64,000 nucleotides of DNA from the NCBI GenBank assembly GCA_025354165.1, contig JANXNI010000052.1, positions 62,001-126,000 on the forward strand. Reading direction: 5' to 3'. Under the pieces are notes generated by a model. It searched no databases. It was not told where the DNA came from and was given only the letters and a program-made list of their open reading frames with translations. Shown one piece after another: positions 1-8,514 of the stretch (its first letter is position 1; each line of letters starts with the position of its first letter). This stretch comes from Burkholderiales bacterium (GTDB lineage: Bacteria > Pseudomonadota > Gammaproteobacteria > Burkholderiales > Casimicrobiaceae). The position numbers and the translations under genes were made by a program.

Positions 1-109
1 TTTGCCTGAAATCGTTATTGTTGTTGGGCTAGTGCGACGTTTAGGCGATTATCGGTAATTGCACTTTTTTGAATCTAGCCCAACTCGAATGGGGTTTTCA
101 GTAAAAAGC
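1..109. repeat. 112-bp dyad-symmetric element, copy 1 (3 nt cut by the window edge)
   Basis: Seen in sequence: a left arm (1-24, the first 3 nt lie outside the window), 6-mer TGGGCT (25-30), a 46-nt core (31-76) with ATCGGT at core positions 21-26, 6-mer AGCCCA (77-82) and a 27-nt right arm (83-109) ending AAAAAGC. Four other copies in the window have the same spacing to the base. It lies upstream of the fic gene. The family is not one I recognise; the role is unknown. Confidence 0.8.
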
Positions 110-193
110 TGCCTATGTCAGGCGCGTGTACACAGTCTCGCGTTTGTCTATACATGAGACTCCATACGTGTTAACGAATCGCCAATTTCTATA

Positions 194-211
194 CACGTGA
201 AACTTCACGTG
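194..211. promoter_or_regulatory. Perfect palindrome upstream of fic-hsdR
   Basis: CACGTGAA and TTCACGTG are separated by two bases, an 18-bp perfect inverted repeat ending 54 bp before the chosen fic start. The surrounding 110-240 region is AT-richer than the genes and holds further CATACGTG-like half sites. It may be an operator for the Fic/restriction operon, but no regulator gene is visible and the function is inferred from position only. Confidence 0.4.
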
Positions 212-265
212 ATAAGCTAAACGCTGTTTTCTTATCACTTGGCAGCCGATTTTTCGGATCAGACA

Positions 266-1348
266 ATGAACGCGCTGGACATTCCCACGAGCGAGCAGCT
301 TGACGTAAAGCCGGTTTGGCAGGCACTGGCCGAGGCACATCGTCATCTGGCGGAGCTGAAAGGTTTGTGCGAGTCGCTGCCGAACAGCGCGTTGTTGATC
401 GATACGCTTTCGCTTCAAGAAGCCAAAGACAGCTCGGAAATTGAAAACATCATCACCACGCATGATGAGCTGTACGCGTACGAGCCCGAGAGCGCGTCCG
501 CGTCTGGCAGCGCCGCAAAAGAAGTGCAAAACTATGTCGCCGCGCTGCGCGTGGGGTTTGCCGATGTGCAAGAGAGCGGGCTGATTCGGTTGTCCACGAT
601 TTTGGCGGTGCAGGAAGCCGTTGAATTAAACGACGCGGGGTTACGCAAGGTGCCGGGCACGGTGCTGCGCAATCAGAGCACGAACGAGGTGGTGTACGAG
701 CCACCGCAGGATGCGGTGTTGATCGAACAGTTGATGTCGGCGCTGGTGAATTTCATCCATGCCGATCCCGACTTTGACGGGCTTGATCCGCTGCTGCGCA
801 TGGCGATCACGCATCATCAGTTCGAGTCCATTCATCCGTTCTACGACGGTAACGGGCGAACGGGGCGGATTCTCAATTTGCTGATGTTGCAACGCGATGG
901 GTTGCTCAATATGCCTGTGCTGTATTTAAGCCGCTACATCACGCAGACCAAGGCGCAGTATTACCAGCTGCTGCAATCTACGCGCGTCTCGGGCGACTGG
1001 GTGCCGTGGTGTGTGTACGTGCTCAGGGGCGTGGCGGCGACGGCAAAAAGCGAGATCGGGCTGATCAAAAACATGCGCGATTTGATGCAGCAGACGAAGC
1101 ACACACTACGTGACACGCTGCCCAAAATCTATAGTCAGGAGCTGATGAACAATCTGTTCCGCTATCCGTATACCAAGATCGAATTTGTAGAAAGGGAGCT
1201 AGGCGTCTCGCGAATTACAGCCGCTAAATATCTGGACGCACTGACCGAACACGGATTCGTTGAGAAACAAAAAAAGGGGCGCACCAACTTTTATATCAAT
1301 CGACCGTTGTTCAATTTACTGACGCAAATTCGCCTTGACAATGAATGA
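266..1348 (+). CDS. Fic family protein (probable AMP transferase, class II)
   Basis: Fic enzymes usually move AMP from ATP to a hydroxyl side chain of a target protein. The full catalytic motif HPFYDGNGRTGR is present (residues 199-210 counted from the upstream TTG at 239; subtract 9 for the ATG at 266). An N-terminal SSEIEN (65-70 in the same numbering) matches the inhibitory motif [S/T]xxxE[G/N] of self-inhibited class II Fic proteins. The C-terminal 100 residues look like a winged helix (VSRITAAKYLDAL). The stop overlaps the start of hsdR by 8 nt, so the two are probably co-translated. Fic genes are known within type I restriction loci; whether this one controls the restriction enzyme or hits a separate target cannot be told. 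Neither start has a clear ribosome binding site; ATG 266 is preferred to TTG 239. Confidence 0.9.
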   Translation: MNALDIPTSEQLDVKPVWQALAEAHRHLAELKGLCESLPNSALLIDTLSLQEAKDSSEIENIITTHDELYAYEPESASASGSAAKEVQNYVAALRVGFADVQESGLIRLSTILAVQEAVELNDAGLRKVPGTVLRNQSTNEVVYEPPQDAVLIEQLMSALVNFIHADPDFDGLDPLLRMAITHHQFESIHPFYDGNGRTGRILNLLMLQRDGLLNMPVLYLSRYITQTKAQYYQLLQSTRVSGDWVPWCVYVLRGVAATAKSEIGLIKNMRDLMQQTKHTLRDTLPKIYSQELMNNLFRYPYTKIEFVERELGVSRITAAKYLDALTEHGFVEKQKKGRTNFYINRPLFNLLTQIRLDNE

Positions 1349-3728
1349 AGCTGAAACCCGCGCCGAGCACATTGACCTCGCGCTAGCCGCAGCAGGCTGG
1401 GGCGTGGTCGAGGGCAGCCGCATCCGGCGCGAATATCAAATCACTGCGGGGCGCATTGAAGGGCGCGGCAAACGCGGGGTCGCGCTGACGGCGGACTACG
1501 TGCTGGAATATCGCAATGTGAAGCTTGCTGTGGTCGAGGCCAAACCTTGGGATGCGCCGCTGACGGAGGGCGTGGGTCAAGCGAAAAATTACGCTCACAA
1601 ATTGGCGATTCGATTCACGTATTCGACGAACGGTCAGGGCGTTTACGGCATCGACATGGAAACCGGCCAAGAGGGCCAGCAGCCGGGTTTTCCAACGCCA
1701 GACGAGCTCTGGAATTTGACCTTTGCCGAGGCGAACGCGTGGCGTGATCGGTTTGCGGCGGTGCCGTTTCCGGACAAGAGCGGAACGTGGACGATTCGCT
1801 TCTATCAGGAGCTGGCGGTCAATCGCGTCCTTGATGCCATCAGCGAGGGGCGTGATCGCGTGTTGCTGACGTTAGCGACGGGAACGGGCAAGACGTCGAT
1901 TGCGTTTCAGATTGCGTGGAAGCTGTTTCAGGCGCGCTGGAATCTGGCGGATTGGCGCGCGAACGCGGAGCCGTCGCGACGGCCCCGGATTTTGTTTTTG
2001 GCGGATCGCAACGGGTTGGCCAATCAGGCGTTTAACGACTTCACTTCGTTTACTGCGTTCTTTGATGATGCATTGGCGCGGATCACGCCGGAGGACATTC
2101 GCAAGAAAGGCAAAGTACCGAAGAACGCGAGCGTTTTCTTCACCATCTTTCAGACGTTTATGAGTGGGCCGACGGACACATCCTCCGCTCGTGGTGAGCT
2201 TGTCGAACCACCCGTACCACTGGCGCAGTCGTGTTACTTCGGCGAGTATCCGCCAGACTTTTTCGACCTGATCGTGATCGACGAATGTCATCGCGGTGGC
2301 GCGAAAGATGAGAGCAATTGGCGCGGGATTCTTGAGTATTTTTCACCTGCGGTGCAGCTCGGTTTGACGGCGACACCGAAGCGAAAAATTAACGTAGACA
2401 CTTACGCTTATTTCGGCGAACCGGTGTTTACCTATTCGCTGAAGGAAGGCATCAACGACGGGTTCCTGACGCCGTTTCGCGTCAGGCAAATTGCGACGAC
2501 GATTGATGATTACACCTACACGCCGGATGACGCAGTTGTTGAGGGCGAAGTGGTGCCGGGCAAGCGCTACGTGGAGTCGGAATTTAATCGCCTGATCATC
2601 ATCCCGGAGCGCGAGGCGCATCGCGTGAAGACGTTTATGGAGCAGATTGATCAACGCGAGAAAACGCTGGTGTTCTGCGCGACGCAGGCGCACGCGCTGA
2701 TGGTGCGTGACCTGATCAACCAGATGAAGAGCAGCAAAGACCCGAATTACTGCGTGCGCGTCGCGGCGGACGATGGCGCATTGGGCGACGAGAACTTGCG
2801 CGCGTTTCAGGATAATGAAAAAACTATTCCGACGATCTTGACGACTTCACAAATGCTCTCGACGGGCGTCGACGCGCGGAACGTCCGCAACATCGTGCTG
2901 ATGCGCCCAGTGAATTCGATGATCGAGTTCAAGCAGATCATTGGGCGTGGCACGCGGCTGTACGACGGCAAAGATTACTTCACGATTTACGATTTTGTGC
3001 GCGCGCATCATCATTTCAACGACGTGGAATGGGATGGCGAGCCGATTTCGCCAGAGCCCGCCGCTACGCCAATTGCCACGCTTCCGGACGCCACCCTTAT
3101 TCACACAGAGGAAGAAGAGTCCACCACGCCATATCAGGCGCGACCGAAGGTGAAAGTAGAGCTCGCTGACGGCAAGGCACGCGCAATACAGCACATGATG
3201 GCCACGAGCTTCTGGCACCCGGACGGCACGCCGATGTCTGCACAGCAATTCATGGAAATGTTGTTTGGCAAGCTGCCCGAATTTTTCTGTGATGAGGACG
3301 AGTTGAGAGCTATCTGGAGTGCGCCCGAGACACGACGCCAACTGCTCGAAGGTTTGGCGGAGAAGGGTTTCGGGCGCGATCAGTTAGCTGAAATGCAGAA
3401 AATCATCAGCGCTGAAAACAGCGAACTTTTCGATGTGCTCTCATACGTCGCGTTCGCAACGGAACCTGAAAGTCGCGCAGACCGGGCCAGACGTGCTCGA
3501 CTAGCCGTGGCAAAAAATTTCAATGATCGTCAACGGGCGTTCGTAAATTTCGTGCTCGATCAGTACGAGCGTCAGGGCGTTGACGAGCTGGACCTGGGCA
3601 AGTTGTCACCCTTGCTCCGACTTCGATACGGCGACGCGATATCTGAGGCGATTGACGACCTTGGTGACGCGTCAACGGTACGACGCGTGTTTGTTGGGTT
3701 TCAACCGGCACTTTACGAGCGCCGTTAA
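1341..3728 (+). CDS. hsdR: Type I restriction enzyme R subunit (EcoEI-type HsdR)
   Basis: The motor and nuclease subunit of a type I restriction system: it translocates DNA with ATP and cuts it when the partner HsdMS complex finds an unmodified site. From ATG 1341 there is an N-terminal nuclease domain with D52 and ExK (E66, K68), a Walker A ATGTGKTS (about 179-186), DECH box, TATPK motif III, the helicase C domain with IIGRGTRLYDG, and a C-terminal EcoEI_R_C-type domain. The ATG overlaps the fic stop; a TTG two codons upstream (1335) is the alternative. HsdM and HsdS are not in the window and would be expected upstream of position 1. A palindromic repeat is inserted in frame at 2185-2213, between helicase motifs, giving a SSARGELVEP peptide; the reading frame stays open. 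Confidence 0.92.
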   Translation: MNEAETRAEHIDLALAAAGWGVVEGSRIRREYQITAGRIEGRGKRGVALTADYVLEYRNVKLAVVEAKPWDAPLTEGVGQAKNYAHKLAIRFTYSTNGQGVYGIDMETGQEGQQPGFPTPDELWNLTFAEANAWRDRFAAVPFPDKSGTWTIRFYQELAVNRVLDAISEGRDRVLLTLATGTGKTSIAFQIAWKLFQARWNLADWRANAEPSRRPRILFLADRNGLANQAFNDFTSFTAFFDDALARITPEDIRKKGKVPKNASVFFTIFQTFMSGPTDTSSARGELVEPPVPLAQSCYFGEYPPDFFDLIVIDECHRGGAKDESNWRGILEYFSPAVQLGLTATPKRKINVDTYAYFGEPVFTYSLKEGINDGFLTPFRVRQIATTIDDYTYTPDDAVVEGEVVPGKRYVESEFNRLIIIPEREAHRVKTFMEQIDQREKTLVFCATQAHALMVRDLINQMKSSKDPNYCVRVAADDGALGDENLRAFQDNEKTIPTILTTSQMLSTGVDARNVRNIVLMRPVNSMIEFKQIIGRGTRLYDGKDYFTIYDFVRAHHHFNDVEWDGEPISPEPAATPIATLPDATLIHTEEEESTTPYQARPKVKVELADGKARAIQHMMATSFWHPDGTPMSAQQFMEMLFGKLPEFFCDEDELRAIWSAPETRRQLLEGLAEKGFGRDQLAEMQKIISAENSELFDVLSYVAFATEPESRADRARRARLAVAKNFNDRQRAFVNFVLDQYERQGVDELDLGKLSPLLRLRYGDAISEAIDDLGDASTVRRVFVGFQPALYERR
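2185..2213. repeat. Short palindromic repeat inside hsdR
   Basis: The CGTGGTGAGCTTGTCGAACC core matches a dispersed repeat common in many proteobacterial genomes, usually between genes (known from general experience, not searched here). Here it is translated as ARGELVEPP at about residues 283-291 of HsdR. A degenerate second copy lies at 28819-28847 upstream of dnaX. Confidence 0.7.
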
Positions 3729-3877
3729 CTATAGAGATTAAGATCGTAGCCGAGCCGGCCAGAGTGATTGACAAGGCCAAACAAAAATCCCGATACTGCC
3801 GTCCTCGTAAGAATCGTAGGCGATGAAAGAGTGCGCGTCGTCAAGTTGCCTTCAATAGCCTCGGCTATGCTGTGCTT

Positions 3878-4795
3878 ATGAAGTCAGCCATTTTGCAGCC
3901 TGCAAGTTCGCCCGCTTTAAGGGGCGAGCGCATCGAATTTGATTCAACCGCAGGACGCCTTTCGTACTATCGCAGCGCGCCAAACGGCGCGCTCGAAAGC
4001 GCTGCTCCGATGCTGCTCATTCACAGCATGAACGCGTCAGGCAGTGCTGCCGAAATGCGCCCGCTATTTGAGCATTACGCCACCACGCGCGCGGTGTACG
4101 CGCTTGATCTGCCAGGCTTTGGCAGTTCAGACCGCAGTGACCGCGTGTACTTGCCGCGACTCATGACCGACGCGGTGCATGCGATGGCCGCGCGTATTCG
4201 TGCCGAGCATCAGGGCGCGCAGGTTGACGCACTCGCACTATCGTTGGGCTGCGAATTTTTAGCTCGCGCCGCGACGGAATCGCCTGCTGATTACAAAAGC
4301 GTGGCATTGGTTAGCCCAACCGGATTCAATGGAAAAAAGCCTCGCCTCGGGCCACCCGAAAGTCTTGTCGGATCGTTTCGTGCGCACAGGGTACTAGCGT
4401 GGTCGGGCTGGAGCGACGGACTGTTTCGCCAGCTCACGCGTCCCGGCGTGATCCGATTTTTTCTGGAGAAAACGTGGGGGTCAAAGCAGATTGACGAGAC
4501 GTTGTTTCAGTACGATGTTGCGATCGTTCTGCAACCGGGGGCCAAGAACGCGCCGCTGTACTTTTTGTCTGCGCTCCTGTTCAGCGCCGACATCATGCGT
4601 GTGTATGACGCGCTGAAAATGCCGACGTGGCTGGTTCACGGGGTGCGCGGCGACTTCGTCGACTACGGCCTGAAATCGCGATTTGCGAATGCGGCGAATT
4701 GGACGATGGACGTGATGACCACAGGCGCGATTCCTTACTTTGAGGTGCCGGAGGAATTTTTTGCCCGCTGTGACGCGTTTTTGAAGCGTTCGTAA
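3878..4795 (+). CDS. Alpha/beta-fold hydrolase family protein, atypical active site
   Basis: The fold is indicated by LLIHSMNASGSA near the N-terminus (oxyanion region), DLPGFGSSDR and the nucleophile elbow LALSLGCEFLAR, followed by a late HGVRGDFVDY acid loop. Substrate unknown. Two active-site features are off: the elbow reads A-L-S-L-G rather than G-x-S-x-G, and the C-terminal segment TTGAIPYFEVPEEF, where a His is normally found, has none. It may therefore be a weak or non-catalytic member. ATG 3878 was chosen over GTG 3872 two codons upstream. It stands alone, 49 bp before the CinA-like gene. Confidence 0.75.
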   Translation: MKSAILQPASSPALRGERIEFDSTAGRLSYYRSAPNGALESAAPMLLIHSMNASGSAAEMRPLFEHYATTRAVYALDLPGFGSSDRSDRVYLPRLMTDAVHAMAARIRAEHQGAQVDALALSLGCEFLARAATESPADYKSVALVSPTGFNGKKPRLGPPESLVGSFRAHRVLAWSGWSDGLFRQLTRPGVIRFFLEKTWGSKQIDETLFQYDVAIVLQPGAKNAPLYFLSALLFSADIMRVYDALKMPTWLVHGVRGDFVDYGLKSRFANAANWTMDVMTTGAIPYFEVPEEFFARCDAFLKRS

Positions 4796-4844
4796 TGCGG
4801 GCCTTCATATTGGCCTAAGGGTAACTTTCGCTATCCTTCGCGCC

Positions 4845-5660
4845 ATGCAGACAAATCAACAGACCCAATTCGGCGTAATCATCGTCGGAGACGAAATTCT
4901 CTCGGGTAAACGCACCGACAAGCATCTCGCGAAGGTCATTGAACTGCTCGCGGCGCGTGGATTGCCACTGGCCTGGGCCGAGTATGTCGGCGACGATCCG
5001 GCGCGCATCACGGCGGCGTTGCAGCGCGCAATTGCGTCAGGCGATGTGGTGTTCTCAACCGGCGGCATCGGCGCAACGCCAGACGACCACACGCGTCAAT
5101 GCGCCGCCGCCGCGCTGGGCGTGCCCCTGGCGTTGCATCCGGAGGCGGAGGTGTTCATCCGCGAGCGCATGAAGGATGTTGCGCGCGAAGCGGGTTTGCC
5201 TTACGAGCCCGACCGCGCGGACAACGTGCATCGGCTCAACATGGGCGTGTTTCCCGAAGGCGCGACGATCATTCCGAATCCGTTTAACAAGATTGCCGGG
5301 TTCTCGGTAGGCGACGTGCATTTTGTGCCCGGCTTTCCAGTGATGGCGTGGCCGATGATGGAATGGGTGCTCGACACCAAATATTCGCACCTGTTTCGCC
5401 GAGATGCCTACGTCGAAAAATCGGTGATTGTGTTCGGCGCGATGGAGGCGACACTCACGCCACTGATGGAGGCGATTGAGCGCGATCATGCGGGCGTGAA
5501 GGTGTTCAGTCTGCCGAGTGTCGATCACCCGACATACGGTCGCCACATTGATCTTGGTGTGAAAGGCGCGCCGGATGTGGTCGATGCTGCTTATCGTCAG
5601 TTACGGGACGGGCTTGAAACATTTGGCTGCAAAACCGGCCCAGAGTTGACGCGTTCCTAG
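4845..5660 (+). CDS. CinA-like molybdopterin-binding domain protein
   Basis: The protein starts GVIIVGDEILSGKRTDKH and has STGGIGATPDDHTR, the signature of the MoaB/Mog-type domain that forms the N-terminal half of CinA (competence/damage-inducible protein A). At 271 residues it lacks the C-terminal nicotinamide-nucleotide amidase domain of full-length CinA. In other bacteria this domain is linked to pyrophosphatase activity on ADP-ribose-like nucleotides; activity here is inferred only. The ATG follows closely on the hydrolase gene in the same direction. Confidence 0.85.
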   Translation: MQTNQQTQFGVIIVGDEILSGKRTDKHLAKVIELLAARGLPLAWAEYVGDDPARITAALQRAIASGDVVFSTGGIGATPDDHTRQCAAAALGVPLALHPEAEVFIRERMKDVAREAGLPYEPDRADNVHRLNMGVFPEGATIIPNPFNKIAGFSVGDVHFVPGFPVMAWPMMEWVLDTKYSHLFRRDAYVEKSVIVFGAMEATLTPLMEAIERDHAGVKVFSLPSVDHPTYGRHIDLGVKGAPDVVDAAYRQLRDGLETFGCKTGPELTRS

Positions 5661-5891
5661 ATTCCGCCAAGACTCCATCACATCCGCGTGAAGGCCCCGG
5701 ACGCCAATCTTGACAGGATTGACGGCAGATTTGTCGGCGTTTAGCGACAACTGGCTGTCGATTGACCCGTCTGGCCTCACAATCATTGCGCTCCGCACCT
5801 TGAAAAACTGCATTCGCCCTTAAAATCGTATGGAAGTGTGGCTGCGATGCTCCGTCTGTTACGGAAATATGCGGTTGCAGGAGTCGTTTGC

Positions 5892-7841
5892 TTGAATAAC
5901 ATGCTCAAAAATATCGGTATCTGGGTCGTGATCGGCCTTGTCGTGCTGACCGTCGTACAACAGTTCGACAAGTCGAGCCGTAAAAGTGATGCCGTGGCGT
6001 ATTCGAACTTTATCGAAGAGGTTCGCGGTGGCAAAGTGAGCGAAGTCACTATTGAAGGCCGTAACGTCGAATACCGCACTGCCGATAGCAAAAAGGCGAC
6101 CTATATCCCCGGCGGCTATGACAAAGATCTAATCAACGATCTGCTCAAGAACAACGTTAAATTTTCTGGTAAACCGGAAGAGCAGCAATCGTTTTTGAGT
6201 TCTGTCCTGTTCTCGTTCGGCCCGATCCTTTTGTTGATCGGTGCTTGGGTGTTCATGATGCGCCAGATGCAGGGCGGCGGCAAAGGTGGCGCATTCAGCT
6301 TCGGAAAGAGTCGCGCCAAGATGGTGGACGAGACGAACAATACGGTCACGTTCGCTGACGTTGCCGGTTGCGACGAGGCAAAGGAAGAAGTCACGGAGAT
6401 CGTTGACTTTTTGAAAGACCCTAGCAAGTTTCAAAAACTGGGCGGCAAGATTCCGCGCGGCGTATTGCTCGTGGGTTCGCCGGGTACCGGTAAAACCTTG
6501 CTCGCCAAAGCGATTGCGGGCGAAGCGAAAGTGCCGTTCTTTGCGATTTCCGGCTCCGATTTCGTCGAGATGTTCGTTGGCGTGGGCGCGGCCCGTGTCC
6601 GCGACATGTTCGATCAGGCGAAGAAAAGTGCACCTTGCATCATCTTTATCGATGAGATCGACGCGGTCGGTCGTCAACGTGGCGCTGGCCTCGGCGGTGG
6701 TAATGACGAACGCGAGCAAACGCTGAACCAGATGCTCGTAGAGATGGACGGTTTTGAGGGCTCGCAAGGCGTGATCGTGGTCGCCGCGACCAACCGTCCT
6801 GACGTGCTTGACCCTGCACTTCTGCGTCCGGGTCGCTTTGATCGCCAGGTCGTCGTGCCGCTGCCAGACATTCGTGGCCGCGAACAAATTCTGCAAGTGC
6901 ATATGCGCAAGGTGCCGATTGCGGCAGATGTGAACGCGCATGTCATTGCTCGTGGTTGTCCGGGCTTGTCTGGCGCTGACATCGCAAATCTCGTCAACGA
7001 GGCGGCGCTGTTTGCCGCACGCAGCAACAAGCGTCTGGTCGACATGGACGACTTTGAGCGCGCTAAAGACAAGATTTACATGGGTGCCGAGCGCAAATCG
7101 ATGGTGCTCTCCGATGAGGAAAAGCGCGCCACGGCGTATCACGAGTCGGGCCACGCGATTATCGCGACGATCATGCCGAAAGCTGATCCGGTGCACAAGG
7201 TCACGATCATCCCACGCGGTCGCGCTTTGGGCGTGACGTGGCAGTTGCCGGCGCGTGATCGCATCTCGATGTACAAAGATCAGATGCTGACGGAAATTTC
7301 GGTGTTGTTTGGTGGGCGTATTGCCGAGGACTTGTTCGTCAAGAACATTTCGACCGGCGCATCAAATGACTTCGAGCGCGCCACGAAAATTGCCCGCGAT
7401 ATGGTGACCCGTTACGGTATGAGTGATCTGCTCGGCCCAATGGTTTACGCTGAAAATGAAGGTGAAGTGTTTCTCGGTCGCAGCGTGACGCAGACACAAA
7501 ACGTTTCGAACGAAACGCTGCAAAAAGTGGATATGGAGATTCGCCGCATCATCGACGAGCAGTACGCCGTATCGACGAAGATCCTGCAAGACTACGCGCC
7601 GCAAGTGGAGGCGATGACTGCCGCGCTGATGGAATACGAAACCATCGACGCGGATCAAATCTCTGACATCATGGCTGGTCGTACAGTTCGCGCGATCAAG
7701 TCTTACAACACGCCTACCGGAAAGGGCGACGATTCATCGGCGGGAACCGCTGCGCCGGTATCGCCTGACGGTGGTGAGGGTAAGGTTGATGCAACTACGC
7801 CTGCAGCAGTTTCTCCGAAAGCTGCTCCCGAGTCACTGTGA
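5892..7841 (+). CDS. ftsH: ATP-dependent zinc metalloprotease FtsH
   Basis: Inner-membrane AAA+ protease that extracts and degrades membrane and regulatory proteins. Visible are an N-terminal membrane segment ([13 protein letters not shown]), a periplasmic domain, a second membrane segment ([20 protein letters not shown]), Walker A GSPGTGKT (about 195-202), the second region of homology [20 protein letters not shown], and the zinc site HESGH (417-421). The start is taken as TTG 5892 because AGGAG at 5879-5883 lies 8 nt upstream and the resulting MNNMLKN matches FtsH N-termini; ATG 5901 is the alternative. The C-terminus is a low-complexity tail. A terminator hairpin follows at 7944. Confidence 0.97.
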   Translation: MNNMLKNIGIWVVIGLVVLTVVQQFDKSSRKSDAVAYSNFIEEVRGGKVSEVTIEGRNVEYRTADSKKATYIPGGYDKDLINDLLKNNVKFSGKPEEQQSFLSSVLFSFGPILLLIGAWVFMMRQMQGGGKGGAFSFGKSRAKMVDETNNTVTFADVAGCDEAKEEVTEIVDFLKDPSKFQKLGGKIPRGVLLVGSPGTGKTLLAKAIAGEAKVPFFAISGSDFVEMFVGVGAARVRDMFDQAKKSAPCIIFIDEIDAVGRQRGAGLGGGNDEREQTLNQMLVEMDGFEGSQGVIVVAATNRPDVLDPALLRPGRFDRQVVVPLPDIRGREQILQVHMRKVPIAADVNAHVIARGCPGLSGADIANLVNEAALFAARSNKRLVDMDDFERAKDKIYMGAERKSMVLSDEEKRATAYHESGHAIIATIMPKADPVHKVTIIPRGRALGVTWQLPARDRISMYKDQMLTEISVLFGGRIAEDLFVKNISTGASNDFERATKIARDMVTRYGMSDLLGPMVYAENEGEVFLGRSVTQTQNVSNETLQKVDMEIRRIIDEQYAVSTKILQDYAPQVEAMTAALMEYETIDADQISDIMAGRTVRAIKSYNTPTGKGDDSSAGTAAPVSPDGGEGKVDATTPAAVSPKAAPESL

Positions 7842-7875
7842 ACGGGGTCAACTTCAGCCTGATGCTGAATGTGAT

Positions 7876-8514
7876 TTGCTAGCCCCACCGCACACGGGTG
7901 AGACGAAGCCCGCGAACCAACGACCAGGCAGGACTCATCAAAGCCGACGCAAGATTGCGTCGGTTTTTGTTTTTTTGCTCTGTGCCTTTTCAGTTCCCTC
8001 TGTGGCTTCGGCAGAAAGCATCGCTGACGCAGGTGATTTGACGGACTTCATCGTCAATATCGCGCGCTATACGTTTTGGCCAGGCGATTTAACGAACAAG
8101 GGACTGACGGTCTGCTTCGCGCATGGCGGCTCGCTCGTGGCTCCTGGCGCATCGGCAACCGCTGCGATTTCGGGCGATATGCCACGCGAAGTGCGCCGAC
8201 TCCCCGTAATGTGGCGACAGATTACAGCGCCTACGCAAGTGCCCGGTTGCAATATTGTCTGGCTGCATGCTGACGTTCGACCGGCGCCGCGCGAATGGCT
8301 TTCAGCGTTGCATGACAGGCCTGTTTTGACACTCAGTAACTATGCTGATTTTACCGCCGACGGTGGCATCATTGGTGCGTACCGGTTGGCAGGCGAGTGG
8401 CGTTTTGAAGTGAGTCTGGAAGCCTTACAGCGCTCGCATTTGAGCATTTCAGCCGTAGCCTTACGCTTGAGCCAAAGGCCTCATCCTACGGGGCTTGTTG
8501 GAGCGCAGCGGTGA
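7876..8514 (+). CDS. YfiR-family periplasmic protein (DUF4154)
   Basis: A YfiR-type protein: after a signal peptide (VFVFLLCAFSVPSVASA) comes the domain ADAGDLTDFIVNIARYTFWP typical of DUF4154. In Pseudomonas, YfiR binds the periplasmic part of the diguanylate cyclase YfiN and holds it inactive. The order here (YfiR, GGDEF protein, OmpA lipoprotein) supports the same role. The stop overlaps the next start (GTGA). The start is uncertain: no ATG lies in frame before the signal peptide, candidates are TTG 7876, GTG 7771 (inside ftsH) or ATT 7954, and none has a clear ribosome binding site. The signal-peptide codons coincide with the ftsH terminator. Confidence 0.8.
   Translation: MLAPPHTGETKPANQRPGRTHQSRRKIASVFVFLLCAFSVPSVASAESIADAGDLTDFIVNIARYTFWPGDLTNKGLTVCFAHGGSLVAPGASATAAISGDMPREVRRLPVMWRQITAPTQVPGCNIVWLHADVRPAPREWLSALHDRPVLTLSNYADFTADGGIIGAYRLAGEWRFEVSLEALQRSHLSISAVALRLSQRPHPTGLVGAQR
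7944..7977 (+). terminator. Rho-independent terminator after ftsH
   Basis: CCGACGCAA and TTGCGTCGG form a strong stem with a minimal loop, followed by a T-rich run (7964-7977). It lies 102 bp after the ftsH stop and inside the reading frame that encodes the signal peptide of the next gene. Confidence 0.85.

Noticed and set aside
6129-7196. A 355-residue open frame on the minus strand inside ftsH
   Set aside because: It lies fully antisense to a strongly conserved gene; its residues show no domain and the frame results from codon bias of ftsH.
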